Source: Streptococcus sp. M334 (GTDB taxonomy: Bacteria > Bacillota > Bacilli > Lactobacillales > Streptococcaceae). From it: a stretch of DNA of 64,000 bases. The translations under genes were made by a program, and so were the position numbers. The stretch lies in the NCBI RefSeq assembly GCF_000187745.1, contig NZ_GL732486.1, positions 420,736 to 484,735 on the forward strand. The letters are read 5' to 3'. Below are positions 48,559 to 58,199 of this stretch, one piece after another. Numbering within the stretch: the stretch's first letter is position 1; each line of letters starts with the position of its first letter. Below the pieces are notes generated by a model. It was given only the letters and a program-made list of their open reading frames with translations. It had not been told where the DNA came from and did no database searches.

Positions 48559-49368
48559 ATGATTAAACTACTAGCCTTGGATATGGATGGAACCCTCCTC
48601 AATGAAGCTAAGGAAATTCCACAAGCTCACATTACTGCTATTCACCAAGCCATTGAAAAAGGTGTCAAACTGGTTCTCTGTACGGGTCGCCCGCTTTTCG
48701 GTGTCCTTCCCTACTATAAAAAACTGGGGCTGGACCTCCAGAATGAGTATGTCATTGTCAATAACGGTTGCTCAACCCACCAGACCAGTGACTGGGGATT
48801 AGTTGACTGGCAAGAACTCAGTCCATCTGACATCGAATACCTCTATGACCTAGCTGAAAAAAGTGATGTTCAGTTGACCCTTTTTGATGAGGAACATTAT
48901 TTTGTCCTCGGTGGCAAGCCCAATCAAGTCATCCAAAATGACGCCAAACTAGTTTTTTCAGACCTGACTGAAATTTCTTTTGAGGAAGCGACTAGTGGTA
49001 AGTATCGTATGTTCCAAGGTATGTTTTTGGGAACAAAAGAACAAACAGATGATTTTGAAGAGCGTTTTGCTGAGGAACTCTGCCAACGATTCAGTGGAGT
49101 TCGTTCGCAGCCTGTCATTTATGAAGCTATGCCACTTGGTACGACAAAGGCTACTGCTCTTTCTCGACTGGCAGAAATTTTGAAGATTGATTCCTCAGAG
49201 ATTATGGCCATGGGCGATGCTAATAACGATATCGAAATGCTCCAGTTTGCAGGGCTTGGCATTGCTATGGGAAATGCCAGCGATTATGTCAAATCTCTTG
49301 CGGATGCCGTTACAGCAAGCAACGAAGAAGACGGCGTTGCGCGTGCTATTGAGAAATATATTTTATAA
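48559..49368 (+). CDS. Cof-type HAD-family sugar phosphatase
   Basis: A 269-residue HAD phosphatase of the Cof/IIB type. Motif I ALDMDGTLL has Asp8 and Asp10, motif II is CTGRP, motif III/IV is MAMGDANNDIEML. A cap domain is inserted between the first and last core parts. Such enzymes dephosphorylate sugar phosphates or flavin phosphates in the cytosol; the precise substrate cannot be told. Confidence 0.9.
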   Translation: MIKLLALDMDGTLLNEAKEIPQAHITAIHQAIEKGVKLVLCTGRPLFGVLPYYKKLGLDLQNEYVIVNNGCSTHQTSDWGLVDWQELSPSDIEYLYDLAEKSDVQLTLFDEEHYFVLGGKPNQVIQNDAKLVFSDLTEISFEEATSGKYRMFQGMFLGTKEQTDDFEERFAEELCQRFSGVRSQPVIYEAMPLGTTKATALSRLAEILKIDSSEIMAMGDANNDIEMLQFAGLGIAMGNASDYVKSLADAVTASNEEDGVARAIEKYIL

Positions 49369-49374
49369 TTAAGA

Positions 49375-49401
49375 AGCCCAGTTCGTGTCAACTGGGTTTT
49401 G
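49375..49401 (+). terminator. Terminator of the HAD gene
   Basis: CCCAGTT / AACTGGG stem with loop CGTGTC, then TTTTG. It is 7 bp past the stop codon. Confidence 0.8.
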
Positions 49402-49509
49402 ATATTTAAGCATGCCTAAAACTTTAGAAACTCTTTAGAAATCCTTGAGCTTTCTTTGATTTCTATGCTTTATACTAAAGTTATCAAAATAAATCAAAAG
49501 GAGAGAATC

Positions 49510-50418
49510 ATGAAAACAGTACTTGACATTCATGGATTGTCCAAAAACTTTGACAAACAAGCTATCCTTCAGGATCTTCATCTAACGATAAGAGAGGGAG
49601 ATATTTATGGACTTATCGGGAAGAACGGAGCTGGGAAAACCACCTTGATAAAAATCATTACGCAACTACTGTTTGCGGATAAAGGAACTGTTTCCCTCTT
49701 TTCTAGTAAGTCGGAAAATGAGTGGACCAAGGCTCTATCTCGAGTAGGTTCAGTGATAGAATCACCCGTAGCTCATAATCACTTAACAGCTTATCAAAAT
49801 CTGAAATATTACTGTATGATTCGTCATATTCCAAATGCTGATCAAGTCATTCGAGAAACACTAGACTATGTAGGTTTGTCAGATACAGGTAAGAAAGTCT
49901 TTCGTGATTTCTCGCTAGGAATGAAACAAAGACTTGGTATTGCCATTGCCCTCCTATCCAAACCAGACTTCCTAATCTTAGATGAACCTATCAATGGTCT
50001 CGACCCAATCGGTATCAAAGAATTTCGTCTGATGATTCAACGGCTCAATCAAGAAAAAGGGATCACCATTCTCATCTCTAGCCATATCTTGTCAGAACTC
50101 TACCTCGTAGCTAATCGTTTTGGTATTTTAGATCAAGGCAAGATTATTCGTGAAATCAGCAAAGCTGAATTTGAAACACTAAGTGAGGATTATATTGTGC
50201 TTAAGACAGCCGACCAAGAGAAAGCTTGTCAAGTATTGAAAGAACAAATCCAGCTCCAGTTCAAGGTTGTCAATCCTGAGAACGAAATCCACATCTTTGG
50301 TCAGGAACAAGATGTCAAACAGATTCTCAAAGAATTAACCTTGGCAGATGTTGCCATTGACGAGATTTACTATGCCCGTCAAAACCTAGAAGAATACTTC
50401 ACTCAATTGGTCCAATAG
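49510..50418 (+). CDS. ABC transporter ATPase, bacitracin/lantibiotic type
   Basis: A 302-residue ATPase. Walker A is GLIGKNGAGKTTL (about 36-48), signature FSLGMKQRLGIA, Walker B LLSKPDFLILDEP, followed by the C-terminal extension seen in BcrA/LanF-type proteins. ATG 49510 has AAAGGAGAGA upstream; an earlier in-frame start at 49456 lacks one. It pairs with the permease 10 bp downstream. Likely exports or confers immunity to a peptide antibiotic; the convergent two-component system may sense the same compound. Confidence 0.9.
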   Translation: MKTVLDIHGLSKNFDKQAILQDLHLTIREGDIYGLIGKNGAGKTTLIKIITQLLFADKGTVSLFSSKSENEWTKALSRVGSVIESPVAHNHLTAYQNLKYYCMIRHIPNADQVIRETLDYVGLSDTGKKVFRDFSLGMKQRLGIAIALLSKPDFLILDEPINGLDPIGIKEFRLMIQRLNQEKGITILISSHILSELYLVANRFGILDQGKIIREISKAEFETLSEDYIVLKTADQEKACQVLKEQIQLQFKVVNPENEIHIFGQEQDVKQILKELTLADVAIDEIYYARQNLEEYFTQLVQ

Positions 50419-50428
50419 GAGGAAAATC

Positions 50429-51181
50429 ATGATACATACCATTCAAGCAGACTTTTACCGTCTTTTCCGTTCCAAAGGATTCTGGATTACAGAATTCATT
50501 CTCTTTATACTCATGTTAATGGGGGCTATTTTTGGGGCTACTGGCCATCTGATGGCAATCCAGACAGAAGAACCAGAAATTCCAACCCATGGCTGGGACG
50601 GTGTACAAGCCCTGATCAACGCATCTAGTCAAGGTTCAAACCTCGTTTTTCTCTGTATTGTTCTAACTTGTCTAGTTCTCGGTGTTGATTTAATCGGAAA
50701 GCTCTATAAAAATAGTTTGACAGTAGGGGGTTCTCGTACAGAGTTTTTCCTTGCCAAATCCTTTGTAGTGGCTTGTATTGCACTTTTGCAACTTATCATC
50801 AGTCTTGTGATTGCCTTTATTCCAGCAACTATCTTAAATGGATTTGGAACCATGCCTGATGGCTTTATCGGCAATCTACTGATAACCATTTCCCTTCAAT
50901 TTCTTTGCCTTCTAGCTTGGCTTTCCATTGTTTCCTTCATTCTCTATGTTAGTCATTCTTATCTTGCGGTATTTATTGGTTATTTGGTCAGCTCTATCAT
51001 CCTTTCTATGCCAATGCTCATCTTCCCAAGTATCAAAATTTTGCCATATTTATCATTGCAGTTTTTCTATGCTATGACTGCTAATAGTGAATCAATTTTC
51101 TATACCCTTATAGTTACTTTAGTTGTTATCGTAATCTTTAATCTAAGTGGATTGGCAGTTTTCAAAAAGAAAAGTCTATAA
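50429..51181 (+). CDS. ABC-2-type permease partner
   Basis: A 250-residue protein with six hydrophobic segments, the ABC-2 permease topology (BcrB/LanE type). AGGAGGAAA precedes the ATG. It lies directly after its ATPase. The function is inferred from the pair; no specific peptide can be named. Confidence 0.85.
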   Translation: MIHTIQADFYRLFRSKGFWITEFILFILMLMGAIFGATGHLMAIQTEEPEIPTHGWDGVQALINASSQGSNLVFLCIVLTCLVLGVDLIGKLYKNSLTVGGSRTEFFLAKSFVVACIALLQLIISLVIAFIPATILNGFGTMPDGFIGNLLITISLQFLCLLAWLSIVSFILYVSHSYLAVFIGYLVSSIILSMPMLIFPSIKILPYLSLQFFYAMTANSESIFYTLIVTLVVIVIFNLSGLAVFKKKSL

Positions 51182-51186
51182 AAAAT

Positions 51187-51213
51187 GACCTCCTCTAGCC
51201 TACAGAGGAGGTT
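51187..51213. terminator. Bidirectional terminator between permease and kinase genes
   Basis: A 9-bp stem ACCTCCTCT / AGAGGAGGT with loop AGCCTAC; A-rich on the left and T-rich on the right, so it serves both convergent units. Confidence 0.8.
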
Positions 51214-51220
51214 TATTTCG

Positions 51221-52100
51221 TTAAAAGTAAATGAAAACCGACAACCATTGCCCATCTGTGCTTAGTTTCATCTCTGCACCAAGAAGATGACATAATTCCT
51301 CAGTGATATAAAGGCCTAAACCAGAGGATTCTTCCGTGTCTGATAGATTTTCCGAATAAAAACGGTTGCTGAGATTTTCTATTCTTTTGATGGGCTGTTT
51401 AACAAGGTTTGCAATCTCTAAGACAAGCTGTTCCTTTTCCTTTCTCAAAGATAGCCGCGCTTCTTCCTTGCCATGTTTGAGGACATTTCCAAGCAGATTT
51501 TGTAAAATTCGATCCAGCAAGTCTTCATCAGTCCTCATTTTCAGACCAGTTTCAACCTTAAAATCAAGCATGATATTTGCCGACTGAAAAACATCATAAT
51601 AAGCCAAAGTCTTTTTGGTGATAAAAGTTGAGAGATCTATTTCTTCCAGTTTCGGTTTGACAGCTCCTTCCATCAAACGACGATATTCTAGGAGAGCCTC
51701 CAAACGTTTGGAAACTAAATCAAGATGCTGGGCTATTTTTTGTAAGGTTTCTGCTTTGTCTTCAGGAGACTTTATCAATTGTTGGGTGTAACCTGAAGCG
51801 ATAGTCAGAGGCGTCCGAATATCATGAGCGATATTGCTGATGGCCATATCCAGAGTCTGCTTTTCCCTTTTCATAACCAATCGAGATTGTTCCACTTCTT
51901 GAAATAAATTCTCAATCTGCTGGTAGAGTTGTAAAAAAATGTTTGGAAAAAATGCTGACTCCGACTCTTTTCATACTACCCGTGAGAATCTTGTCTTCAA
52001 TCTGTTGACTCAGGTTTTTAAGTGCTAGATGGTAGCGAATTAATAGAATCGATAAAATAATTAGGAGTACCAGTAGAACAAAAATTATCATGTAGGTCAT
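51221..52100 (-). pseudogene. Sensor histidine kinase, frameshifted
   Basis: Two frames join to a single kinase. The first (52100 downward) encodes one N-terminal membrane helix (MTYMIIFVLLVLLIILSILL) and a short linker, then runs out at 51912 after KRVGVSIFS. The second holds the phosphoacceptor motif SNIAHDIRTPLT and the ATPase box (LQNLLGN, ESSGLGLYI). An extra A in the run at about 51968-51971 explains the shift: removing it gives MKESESAFFPNIF leading into the second frame. Unless the strain has a phase-variable or sequencing difference, the kinase is broken. It overlaps the regulator gene by 4 bp. Confidence 0.8.
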
Positions 52101-52798
52101 TGCTTGTCTCCTTTTAATCTTACACCAACTCCCCAGATGGTTTCAATATATTCTTGATTTGGATCAAGCTGGTTTAATTTTTTACGAAGATTACTCAAAT
52201 GCGTATTGAGAGTATTATCTCCAGGTAGGTAGCTATCCTCCCAGACCAATTCATAAAGTTCTTCCTTGGTGAAGATTTTCTTTGGATGTTTGAGGAGAGT
52301 TTGGAGAATCAAGCATTCTTTCTTAGCAAGACGAATCGTTTCCTGGCTATTTTTGATTTCAAAACTTTCCGCATCAAACTGGATATTTTTCAAGTTTTGT
52401 GGCAGATTTTCAGTTTTTCCTATTTCCATAGGCTGTTTTTCTGCACTTTGGCGTAATTGAACAGTAACTCTAGCAAAGACTTCGTCCAAATCAAAAGGTT
52501 TGACTATGTAATCATTGGCACCGTCTAAGAGGTATTGACTGATTAACTTCTTATCGCTCAAAGCCGTTAGCATAATGACTGGAGTTTGGCTTTGTTTCCT
52601 GATGGCTTTTAAAACCTGATCACCATTTTTCCCAGGAAGCATGATATCTAACAAAACGAGGTCAATCCCACCTTGGTCAAAAAGCATGATTCCTTCAGTT
52701 CCTGAAAAGGCTTGAATCACTTCATGCTCCTCAGTAAGAAGTGTTCGCAAAATTTCTTGAATGTCACTATTGTCTTCAATAACCAATATCCTAGCCAT
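52097..52798 (-). CDS. OmpR-family response regulator
   Basis: A 233-residue regulator. The receiver domain has acidic pair ED (8-9), phospho-acceptor Asp51 (VLLDIMLPGKNG) and Lys in YIVKPFD. A winged-helix domain follows (KKIFTKEELYELVWEDSYL, NTHLSNLRKKL, WGVGVRLK). ATG 52798 gives MARILVIED and has AGAAAGG upstream. It likely controls the convergent ABC genes; the cognate kinase is disrupted. Confidence 0.92.
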   Translation of the reverse strand: MARILVIEDNSDIQEILRTLLTEEHEVIQAFSGTEGIMLFDQGGIDLVLLDIMLPGKNGDQVLKAIRKQSQTPVIMLTALSDKKLISQYLLDGANDYIVKPFDLDEVFARVTVQLRQSAEKQPMEIGKTENLPQNLKNIQFDAESFEIKNSQETIRLAKKECLILQTLLKHPKKIFTKEELYELVWEDSYLPGDNTLNTHLSNLRKKLNQLDPNQEYIETIWGVGVRLKGDKQ

Positions 52799-52988
52799 AA
52801 ATACCAACCTTTCTGCAACTATTATAGCATGTTTTATTGATAAAGCTTAAACAGAAAAGCTCCTCGCATCAAAGCGCGAGAAAGCCTTAGAGGGTTAAAA
52901 TGTAAAATCCACTTGCTAGATAACATTGTATCCTTATAGTTGCTAGTGAAAACGAGTCTAGCAGAATGAATCTCTCATTTTTCCCCTA
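52799..52988. promoter_or_regulatory. Gap between aguB and the response regulator
   Basis: About 190 bp containing the regulator promoter and the end of the polyamine operon. A CTCCTCGCATC / GCGCGAG-like imperfect hairpin at about 52860-52885 may terminate the operon. Nothing else is recognised. Confidence 0.4.
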
Positions 52989-53864
52989 CTAGTCCGTAAT
53001 GCGTTGATACATTTCGGGTCTTCTATCTCGAAACAAGCCCCAGTTTAGGCGTTCGCTTGCTCCCTTGTCTAGGTCATAAGTAGCTAACAGAACAGTTTCT
53101 TCTTGTCTTTCAGCTCGTTCTAAAATAGCTCCTGTTTCATCCGTCATAAAGGAGGAACCGTAGAAGTCAAGACTGGAACACTGTCCACCATTTTCCTCAC
53201 TTGGAGTGACTTCTTCAAAGCCATAGCGATTGGCTGCAATGACTGGAACAATATTAGCTGCTGCGTGTCCTTGCATGGTACGTTGCCAATGACCACAACT
53301 GTCCTTATCTAGGATAGGCTCAGAGCCAATAGCAGTTGGATAAAAGAGCAATTCTGCCCCATTTAATGCGAGACAACGGGCTGTTTCAGGGAACCATTGA
53401 TCCCAACAGATACCGATCCCAATCTTAGCATAGCGAGTATCCCAGACCTTGAAACCTGTGTTGCCAGGTGTGAAATAAAATTTTTCTTGATAATAATGGT
53501 CATCTGGTATGTGAGTTTTCCGATAAACGCCCAGCACTTCCCCATCTGCATCAATGACGGCAATAGAGTTATACAAGACATTGCCATCTTTTTCATAGAA
53601 ACTGATCGGTAAAACAACCTGTAGTTCCTTAGCAATCACCTTAAAATGCTGAATGGCAGTATTTTCTGCTACGGATTGGGCATGCTGGTAGTAGTCATAC
53701 TGACGTTCCTGACAAAAATAAGGACGTTCAAACAACTCCGGTAAGAGAATGATTTGGGCGCCTTGTTCTGCAGCCTGACGTACTAAACGCTCTGCGGTTT
53801 GGATATTTGTTGTTACATCCTTGGCACATTGCATCTGAATGGCTGCAACTCTTACATTTCTCAT
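52989..53864 (-). CDS. aguB: N-carbamoylputrescine amidase
   Basis: A 291-residue nitrilase-superfamily amidase. Catalytic Glu43 (LPELFE), Lys116 (VYRKTHIP) and Cys153 (GICWDQWFPE) are visible. It hydrolyses N-carbamoylputrescine to putrescine, CO2 and ammonia in the cytosol. It is last in the operon, 9 bp after agmatine deiminase, which makes its substrate. Confidence 0.93.
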   Translation of the reverse strand: MRNVRVAAIQMQCAKDVTTNIQTAERLVRQAAEQGAQIILLPELFERPYFCQERQYDYYQHAQSVAENTAIQHFKVIAKELQVVLPISFYEKDGNVLYNSIAVIDADGEVLGVYRKTHIPDDHYYQEKFYFTPGNTGFKVWDTRYAKIGIGICWDQWFPETARCLALNGAELLFYPTAIGSEPILDKDSCGHWQRTMQGHAAANIVPVIAANRYGFEEVTPSEENGGQCSSLDFYGSSFMTDETGAILERAERQEETVLLATYDLDKGASERLNWGLFRDRRPEMYQRITD

Positions 53865-53873
53865 CTTTTTCTC

Positions 53874-54959
53874 CTATTCTGGGATTTGTTGGGTGATACA
53901 GTGGATATTGCCACCACCTAAGAGAATATCTCTAGCTGGAATTCCGACAACTTTACGGTCTGGGAAACACTTGCTGAGGATTTCCAAGGCTACTTGGTCG
54001 TTGACATCTTCAAACTGGGGAACAAGGACAACCTTGTTGGCGATATAAAAGTTTACGTAGGAAGCTGCTAGTCGTTCACCTGCGTATCGCTCTTCTTCTC
54101 CTTCTTCATAGATGTAGCCTGGCAAATCCTCTTCTGTCACAACTTGACGAACTGCAGGGATAGGCAATTTATGAATGGTGAAGTGACGACCTTTTGCATC
54201 TGTCTCTTGCTCTAAGAGTTCGAGATCTGCTTTTGACATGGTATACTGAGAATCACTTTCGTCGTCCGTCCAAGCCAAGACAAGCTCAGCAGGACCAACA
54301 AAGGCAGCAACGTTGTCAACGTGTTCATTGGTTTCATCCTGATAAATACCATAAGGAAGCCAGATAACTTTTTCAGCTCCAAGGCACTCTAATAAGGTAT
54401 TCTCGATTTCCTCTTTAGTCAGGTGAGGATTGCGACCAGAACTAAGCAAGCAACTTTCAGTCACAAGAATGGTTCCTTGACCATCGCTATGTATCGCTCC
54501 GCCTTCTAGGACAAAAGGCTTGGCATCGTAAACAGGCATTTCCAACTCTTCAGCAAAACGACTGGCTACTTGGTCATCATCTTCATAGTCTTGGTATAGA
54601 CCATCTACAGCTCCACCCCAAGCATTAAAAGACCAATCCACGGCTAATTTCTGGCATTTATCATTGACAAGAATAGTCGGACCTGTATCACGGGCCCAGG
54701 CATCATTGGTGGGAATGTCTAGATAAATAACGCTATCTCCAAGGTAGTCTTGGGCTTCAGATAGATAGTCTTGCTCCACCAAGAGATAAACGGTTTCCCC
54801 TTCTGCTATGGTTTTTATAATCTGGCTAAAAGCCTTTTTAGCTGCCTTACCTTGATAAGGCCAAGATCCTGGTCTTGTAGGCCATATCATGAGGGTACCA
54901 TGATGGGGTTCGTACTCTGCTGGCATGCGATAGCCTAATTTTTTTGGACTGTTTATCAT
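53874..54959 (-). CDS. aguA: Agmatine deiminase
   Basis: A 361-residue deiminase of the guanidino-group modifying family. The active-site Cys354 lies in [13 protein letters not shown] and a His motif in [10 protein letters not shown]. It converts agmatine to N-carbamoylputrescine. Its neighbour AguB completes putrescine formation, so this is the AIH-independent AguA-AguB route rather than the fermentative PTC route. It overlaps nspC by 4 bp. Confidence 0.94.
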   Translation of the reverse strand: MINSPKKLGYRMPAEYEPHHGTLMIWPTRPGSWPYQGKAAKKAFSQIIKTIAEGETVYLLVEQDYLSEAQDYLGDSVIYLDIPTNDAWARDTGPTILVNDKCQKLAVDWSFNAWGGAVDGLYQDYEDDDQVASRFAEELEMPVYDAKPFVLEGGAIHSDGQGTILVTESCLLSSGRNPHLTKEEIENTLLECLGAEKVIWLPYGIYQDETNEHVDNVAAFVGPAELVLAWTDDESDSQYTMSKADLELLEQETDAKGRHFTIHKLPIPAVRQVVTEEDLPGYIYEEGEEERYAGERLAASYVNFYIANKVVLVPQFEDVNDQVALEILSKCFPDRKVVGIPARDILLGGGNIHCITQQIPE

Positions 54960-56083
54960 GATAATCTCCCTTTAAAGTCTTGATAACCAAAATCCTTGAC
55001 CAAGTCACAATCTCCATTTTCATCCATGATATAGAGACTCGGCAAGCCAATACCGTTAAAGGTATTATTTTTGACAAAAGAATAAATAGCCATGTCTTCG
55101 AAATAAAGTCTGTCTCCGATTTGGACTGGATTTTCAAAGCTATAATCACCAATCACATCGCCCGTCAGACAGGTATTGGAAGAAAGTCTATAGGTATGGG
55201 CTTTTTCTTGTGCTTCATAGCCATTTCTCAAAGGTGGACGATAGGGCATCTCAAGTACATCAGGCATATGACAGGTCGCGGAAGCATCTAAAACCAAGAT
55301 TTCCATACCGTTTTCTACAATATCCAATACCTCAGTTGCTAGATAACCCGCATTGAGCGCAATGGCTTCACCCGGCTCGATATAGACTTCAAGATTATAA
55401 GTTTCTCGGATACGCTTGATTTCTGAAATCAGCAAATCCACATCGTAACCTTCTCTTGTGATGTGGTGTCCGCCCCCCATATTGAGCCATTTAACGTGAT
55501 GCAAATAGGAACCAAACTGCTCTTCTACTGCTTTCAAAGTTGTCTGTAAATCATCTGCTCCCTGCTCGCAAAGGGTGTGAAAATGAAGACCATCCACCAA
55601 ATCCAACAAATCACTAGGAATTTTATCTAGTATCACGCCAAAACGAGAACCTGGTGCACAAGGGTCATAGAGCGCGTGATCACCCTGAGTTGAACATTGG
55701 GGATTGAGACGTAAACCAACACTGATACCAGCCTCACGACAACGCGAACCATGCTTACGCAACTGTCTCTCAGAATTAAAAACGATATGGTCTGTTATCT
55801 CAAGCAATTCCTCCATGTCCTCATCCTTGAAAGCAGGTGCAAAAACATGGACTTCGCCAGGAAATTCTTCCCTTGCTAATTTGGCCTCGTAGAGACCACT
55901 TGCAGTTGTACCTGATAGATACTGGCTAATCAAGGGATAGGTTTTGTAAAGGGAATATGCCTTCTGGGCAAGCAAAACCTTGCAACCAGCTTCTTCTTGT
56001 ACATATTGTAGAATGCGGCAATTGGCTTCTAACTTTGCTAAGTCAACAACATAGGCTGGTGTTGGTACTTGTTCTAACTTCAT
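54956..56083 (-). CDS. nspC: Carboxynorspermidine/carboxyspermidine decarboxylase
   Basis: A 375-residue PLP enzyme of the alanine-racemase-fold decarboxylase family. The PLP Lys is K41 ([13 protein letters not shown]), and the C-terminal [13 protein letters not shown] carries the active-site Cys of the partner subunit. It decarboxylates carboxyspermidine to spermidine. It overlaps the dehydrogenase gene by 1 bp. Confidence 0.9.
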   Translation of the reverse strand: MKLEQVPTPAYVVDLAKLEANCRILQYVQEEAGCKVLLAQKAYSLYKTYPLISQYLSGTTASGLYEAKLAREEFPGEVHVFAPAFKDEDMEELLEITDHIVFNSERQLRKHGSRCREAGISVGLRLNPQCSTQGDHALYDPCAPGSRFGVILDKIPSDLLDLVDGLHFHTLCEQGADDLQTTLKAVEEQFGSYLHHVKWLNMGGGHHITREGYDVDLLISEIKRIRETYNLEVYIEPGEAIALNAGYLATEVLDIVENGMEILVLDASATCHMPDVLEMPYRPPLRNGYEAQEKAHTYRLSSNTCLTGDVIGDYSFENPVQIGDRLYFEDMAIYSFVKNNTFNGIGLPSLYIMDENGDCDLVKDFGYQDFKGRLS

Positions 56084-57342
56084 CAGTCCACCATTTGTGG
56101 ATTTTCAACCACAACCCAAGGTAAACCATACTCATTCAAAGCTTCCATGAATGGATCTGGATCCAATTCTTCAAGGTTATACACTCCAGCTTGTTTCCAA
56201 GTACCGTTCATGACTAATTTTGTCCCAATCATGGCTGGAACGCCTGTCGTGTAAGAAATTGCTTGTGAACCAACTTCTGCGTAACATTCCTGATGGTCGC
56301 AAACATTGTAGATGTAGATGGTTTTTTCAACTCCATCTTTGACACCTGTAAAGATACATCCGATATTTGTTTTTCCAACAGTACGTGGACCAAGGCTTGC
56401 AGGATCTGGAAGCAGAGCTTTTAAAAATTGAATTGGAACAATTTCTTGGCCGTTGAAGTTAATGGTATCCGTACGAAGGAGTCCAACATTTTCAAGACAT
56501 TTCATGTGCGTCAAGTAAGATTGACCAAAGGTCATAAAGAAACGAATGCGTTTAACGCCTGGAATGTTCTTAGCCAATGATTCAATTTCTTCATGGTGAA
56601 GGAGATACATGTCTTTTTGTCCAACTTGAGGGAAGTCATACTCGCGCTTGATAGACATAGCTTTGACTTCGACCCATTTTCCATCTTCCCAGTAAGAACC
56701 TGGTGCTGAAACCTCACGGAGATTGATTTCTGGGTTAAAGTTGGTTGCAAATGGATAACCGTGGTCACCACCATTACAGTCTAAAATGTCGATATAGTGG
56801 ATTTCATCAAAATAATGTTTGAGAGCATAAGCTGAGAAAACACTGGTCACACCTGGGTCAAAACCAGAACCAAGCAGAGCGGTCAAGCCAGCTTCTTTGA
56901 ATTTTTCCTGATAAGCCCATTGCCATGAGTAGTCAAAGTAGGCTGTAAAACCAAGTTCCTTACAACGTTTCTCATAAATAGCACGCCATTCAGGGTCTTC
57001 TGTATCCTCAGCCTCGTAGTTAGCTGTGTCGATATAGTGAACACCTGTTGCCAAACAAGCGTCCATAATTGTTAAATCTTGATATGGTAAAGCTACGTTC
57101 AAAACAGCTTCTGGTTTGTAGCTTTCAATCAGGGCAATCACTTCTTCAACCTTGTCAGCATCAAGAGATGCTGTTTCAATCTTAGTATTTGTTTTGCCTT
57201 CTAATTTAGCTTTCAAGTCATCGCATTTTGACTTGGTACGGCTAGCAATCATAATTTCTGTAAATGTTTCGCTATCTTGACAAATCTTTGAAATAGCAAC
57301 TTGGGCAACGCCCCCACATCCGATAACTAATAAACGACTCAT
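56083..57342 (-). CDS. Carboxyspermidine dehydrogenase (saccharopine dehydrogenase family)
   Basis: A 419-residue protein with an N-terminal Rossmann motif VIGCGGVAQVAI (6-17). It belongs to the saccharopine dehydrogenase family, often labelled LYS1, but the pairing with nspC points to carboxy(nor)spermidine dehydrogenase, which reductively joins putrescine with aspartate semialdehyde. It overlaps speE by 4 bp. Confidence 0.88.
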   Translation of the reverse strand: MSRLLVIGCGGVAQVAISKICQDSETFTEIMIASRTKSKCDDLKAKLEGKTNTKIETASLDADKVEEVIALIESYKPEAVLNVALPYQDLTIMDACLATGVHYIDTANYEAEDTEDPEWRAIYEKRCKELGFTAYFDYSWQWAYQEKFKEAGLTALLGSGFDPGVTSVFSAYALKHYFDEIHYIDILDCNGGDHGYPFATNFNPEINLREVSAPGSYWEDGKWVEVKAMSIKREYDFPQVGQKDMYLLHHEEIESLAKNIPGVKRIRFFMTFGQSYLTHMKCLENVGLLRTDTINFNGQEIVPIQFLKALLPDPASLGPRTVGKTNIGCIFTGVKDGVEKTIYIYNVCDHQECYAEVGSQAISYTTGVPAMIGTKLVMNGTWKQAGVYNLEELDPDPFMEALNEYGLPWVVVENPQMVD

Positions 57343-58199
57343 TTTTTTCCTTCCTCTTCTTCTAAAATGTCCTCAACATACTTGGGCAACATAAAGGCAC
57401 CCACGTGTAAGTTTGCAGTATAGTATTCTGTGAAAAGCTGGCGTTTTTTCCAGCCTTCCTTGTCAAAATCTTTGACAGGGTGGTATTTTTTCGATGCAAA
57501 TCCAAACAACCAATAGCCAGCTGGACTGGTTGGGATGTGGGCTTGGTAGACCCGACTAATTGGAAAGGCTTGATTAACCTTACGGTGCATGCTTCGGCAA
57601 GCCGACTCATCTTCGTCAAAGAAAGGACTACCATGCTGGTATATCATGATACCGTCCTCTTTCAAGGCTCTGTAACTATTTCCGTAAAATTCCTTGGTAA
57701 AGAGCCCTTCCGTATGTCCAAATGGATCTGTCGCATCGTTGATAATGATATCGTAATCATCTTCGCAGTTTCGCAAAAAGCGTAGCCCATTTTGATAGTA
57801 AATGGTAACACGAGGATCATCTAACCCTGCAGCAAAATCTGGGAAATACTCACGACAGACTTCAACCAACATCTCATCTGGTTCCACAATATCGATTTGC
57901 TCCAGTTCAGGATAGAGTGTTAAAACTTGGGCAACACCTCCGTCACCACCCCCAATAACCAAGACTTTCTTGGGATTGGGATGCACAGCCATGGGAACAT
58001 GAACTGTCATTTCATTGTAGACAAAATCATCCGCATCTGAGAACAAGACGTGCCCATTTAAAATCAAAATCTTTCCAAAAGCTGGAGTGTCAAGAACCTC
58101 GATATCCTGCCATTCACTTTTACCAGCGTAGAGTTGCTTGGCTGTTCTCAGGGACAATTTCACATCTGGAGTATGAACTTCAGAAAACCATAAATCCAT
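57339..58199 (-). CDS. speE: Spermidine synthase
   Basis: A 286-residue aminopropyltransferase with VIGGGDGGVAQVL (nucleoside-binding), INDATDPFGH and the N-terminal beta domain. It makes spermidine from putrescine and decarboxylated SAM. No SAM decarboxylase (speD) lies in the window. The start adjoins the speA stop. Confidence 0.92.
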   Translation of the reverse strand: MDLWFSEVHTPDVKLSLRTAKQLYAGKSEWQDIEVLDTPAFGKILILNGHVLFSDADDFVYNEMTVHVPMAVHPNPKKVLVIGGGDGGVAQVLTLYPELEQIDIVEPDEMLVEVCREYFPDFAAGLDDPRVTIYYQNGLRFLRNCEDDYDIIINDATDPFGHTEGLFTKEFYGNSYRALKEDGIMIYQHGSPFFDEDESACRSMHRKVNQAFPISRVYQAHIPTSPAGYWLFGFASKKYHPVKDFDKEGWKKRQLFTEYYTANLHVGAFMLPKYVEDILEEEEGKK

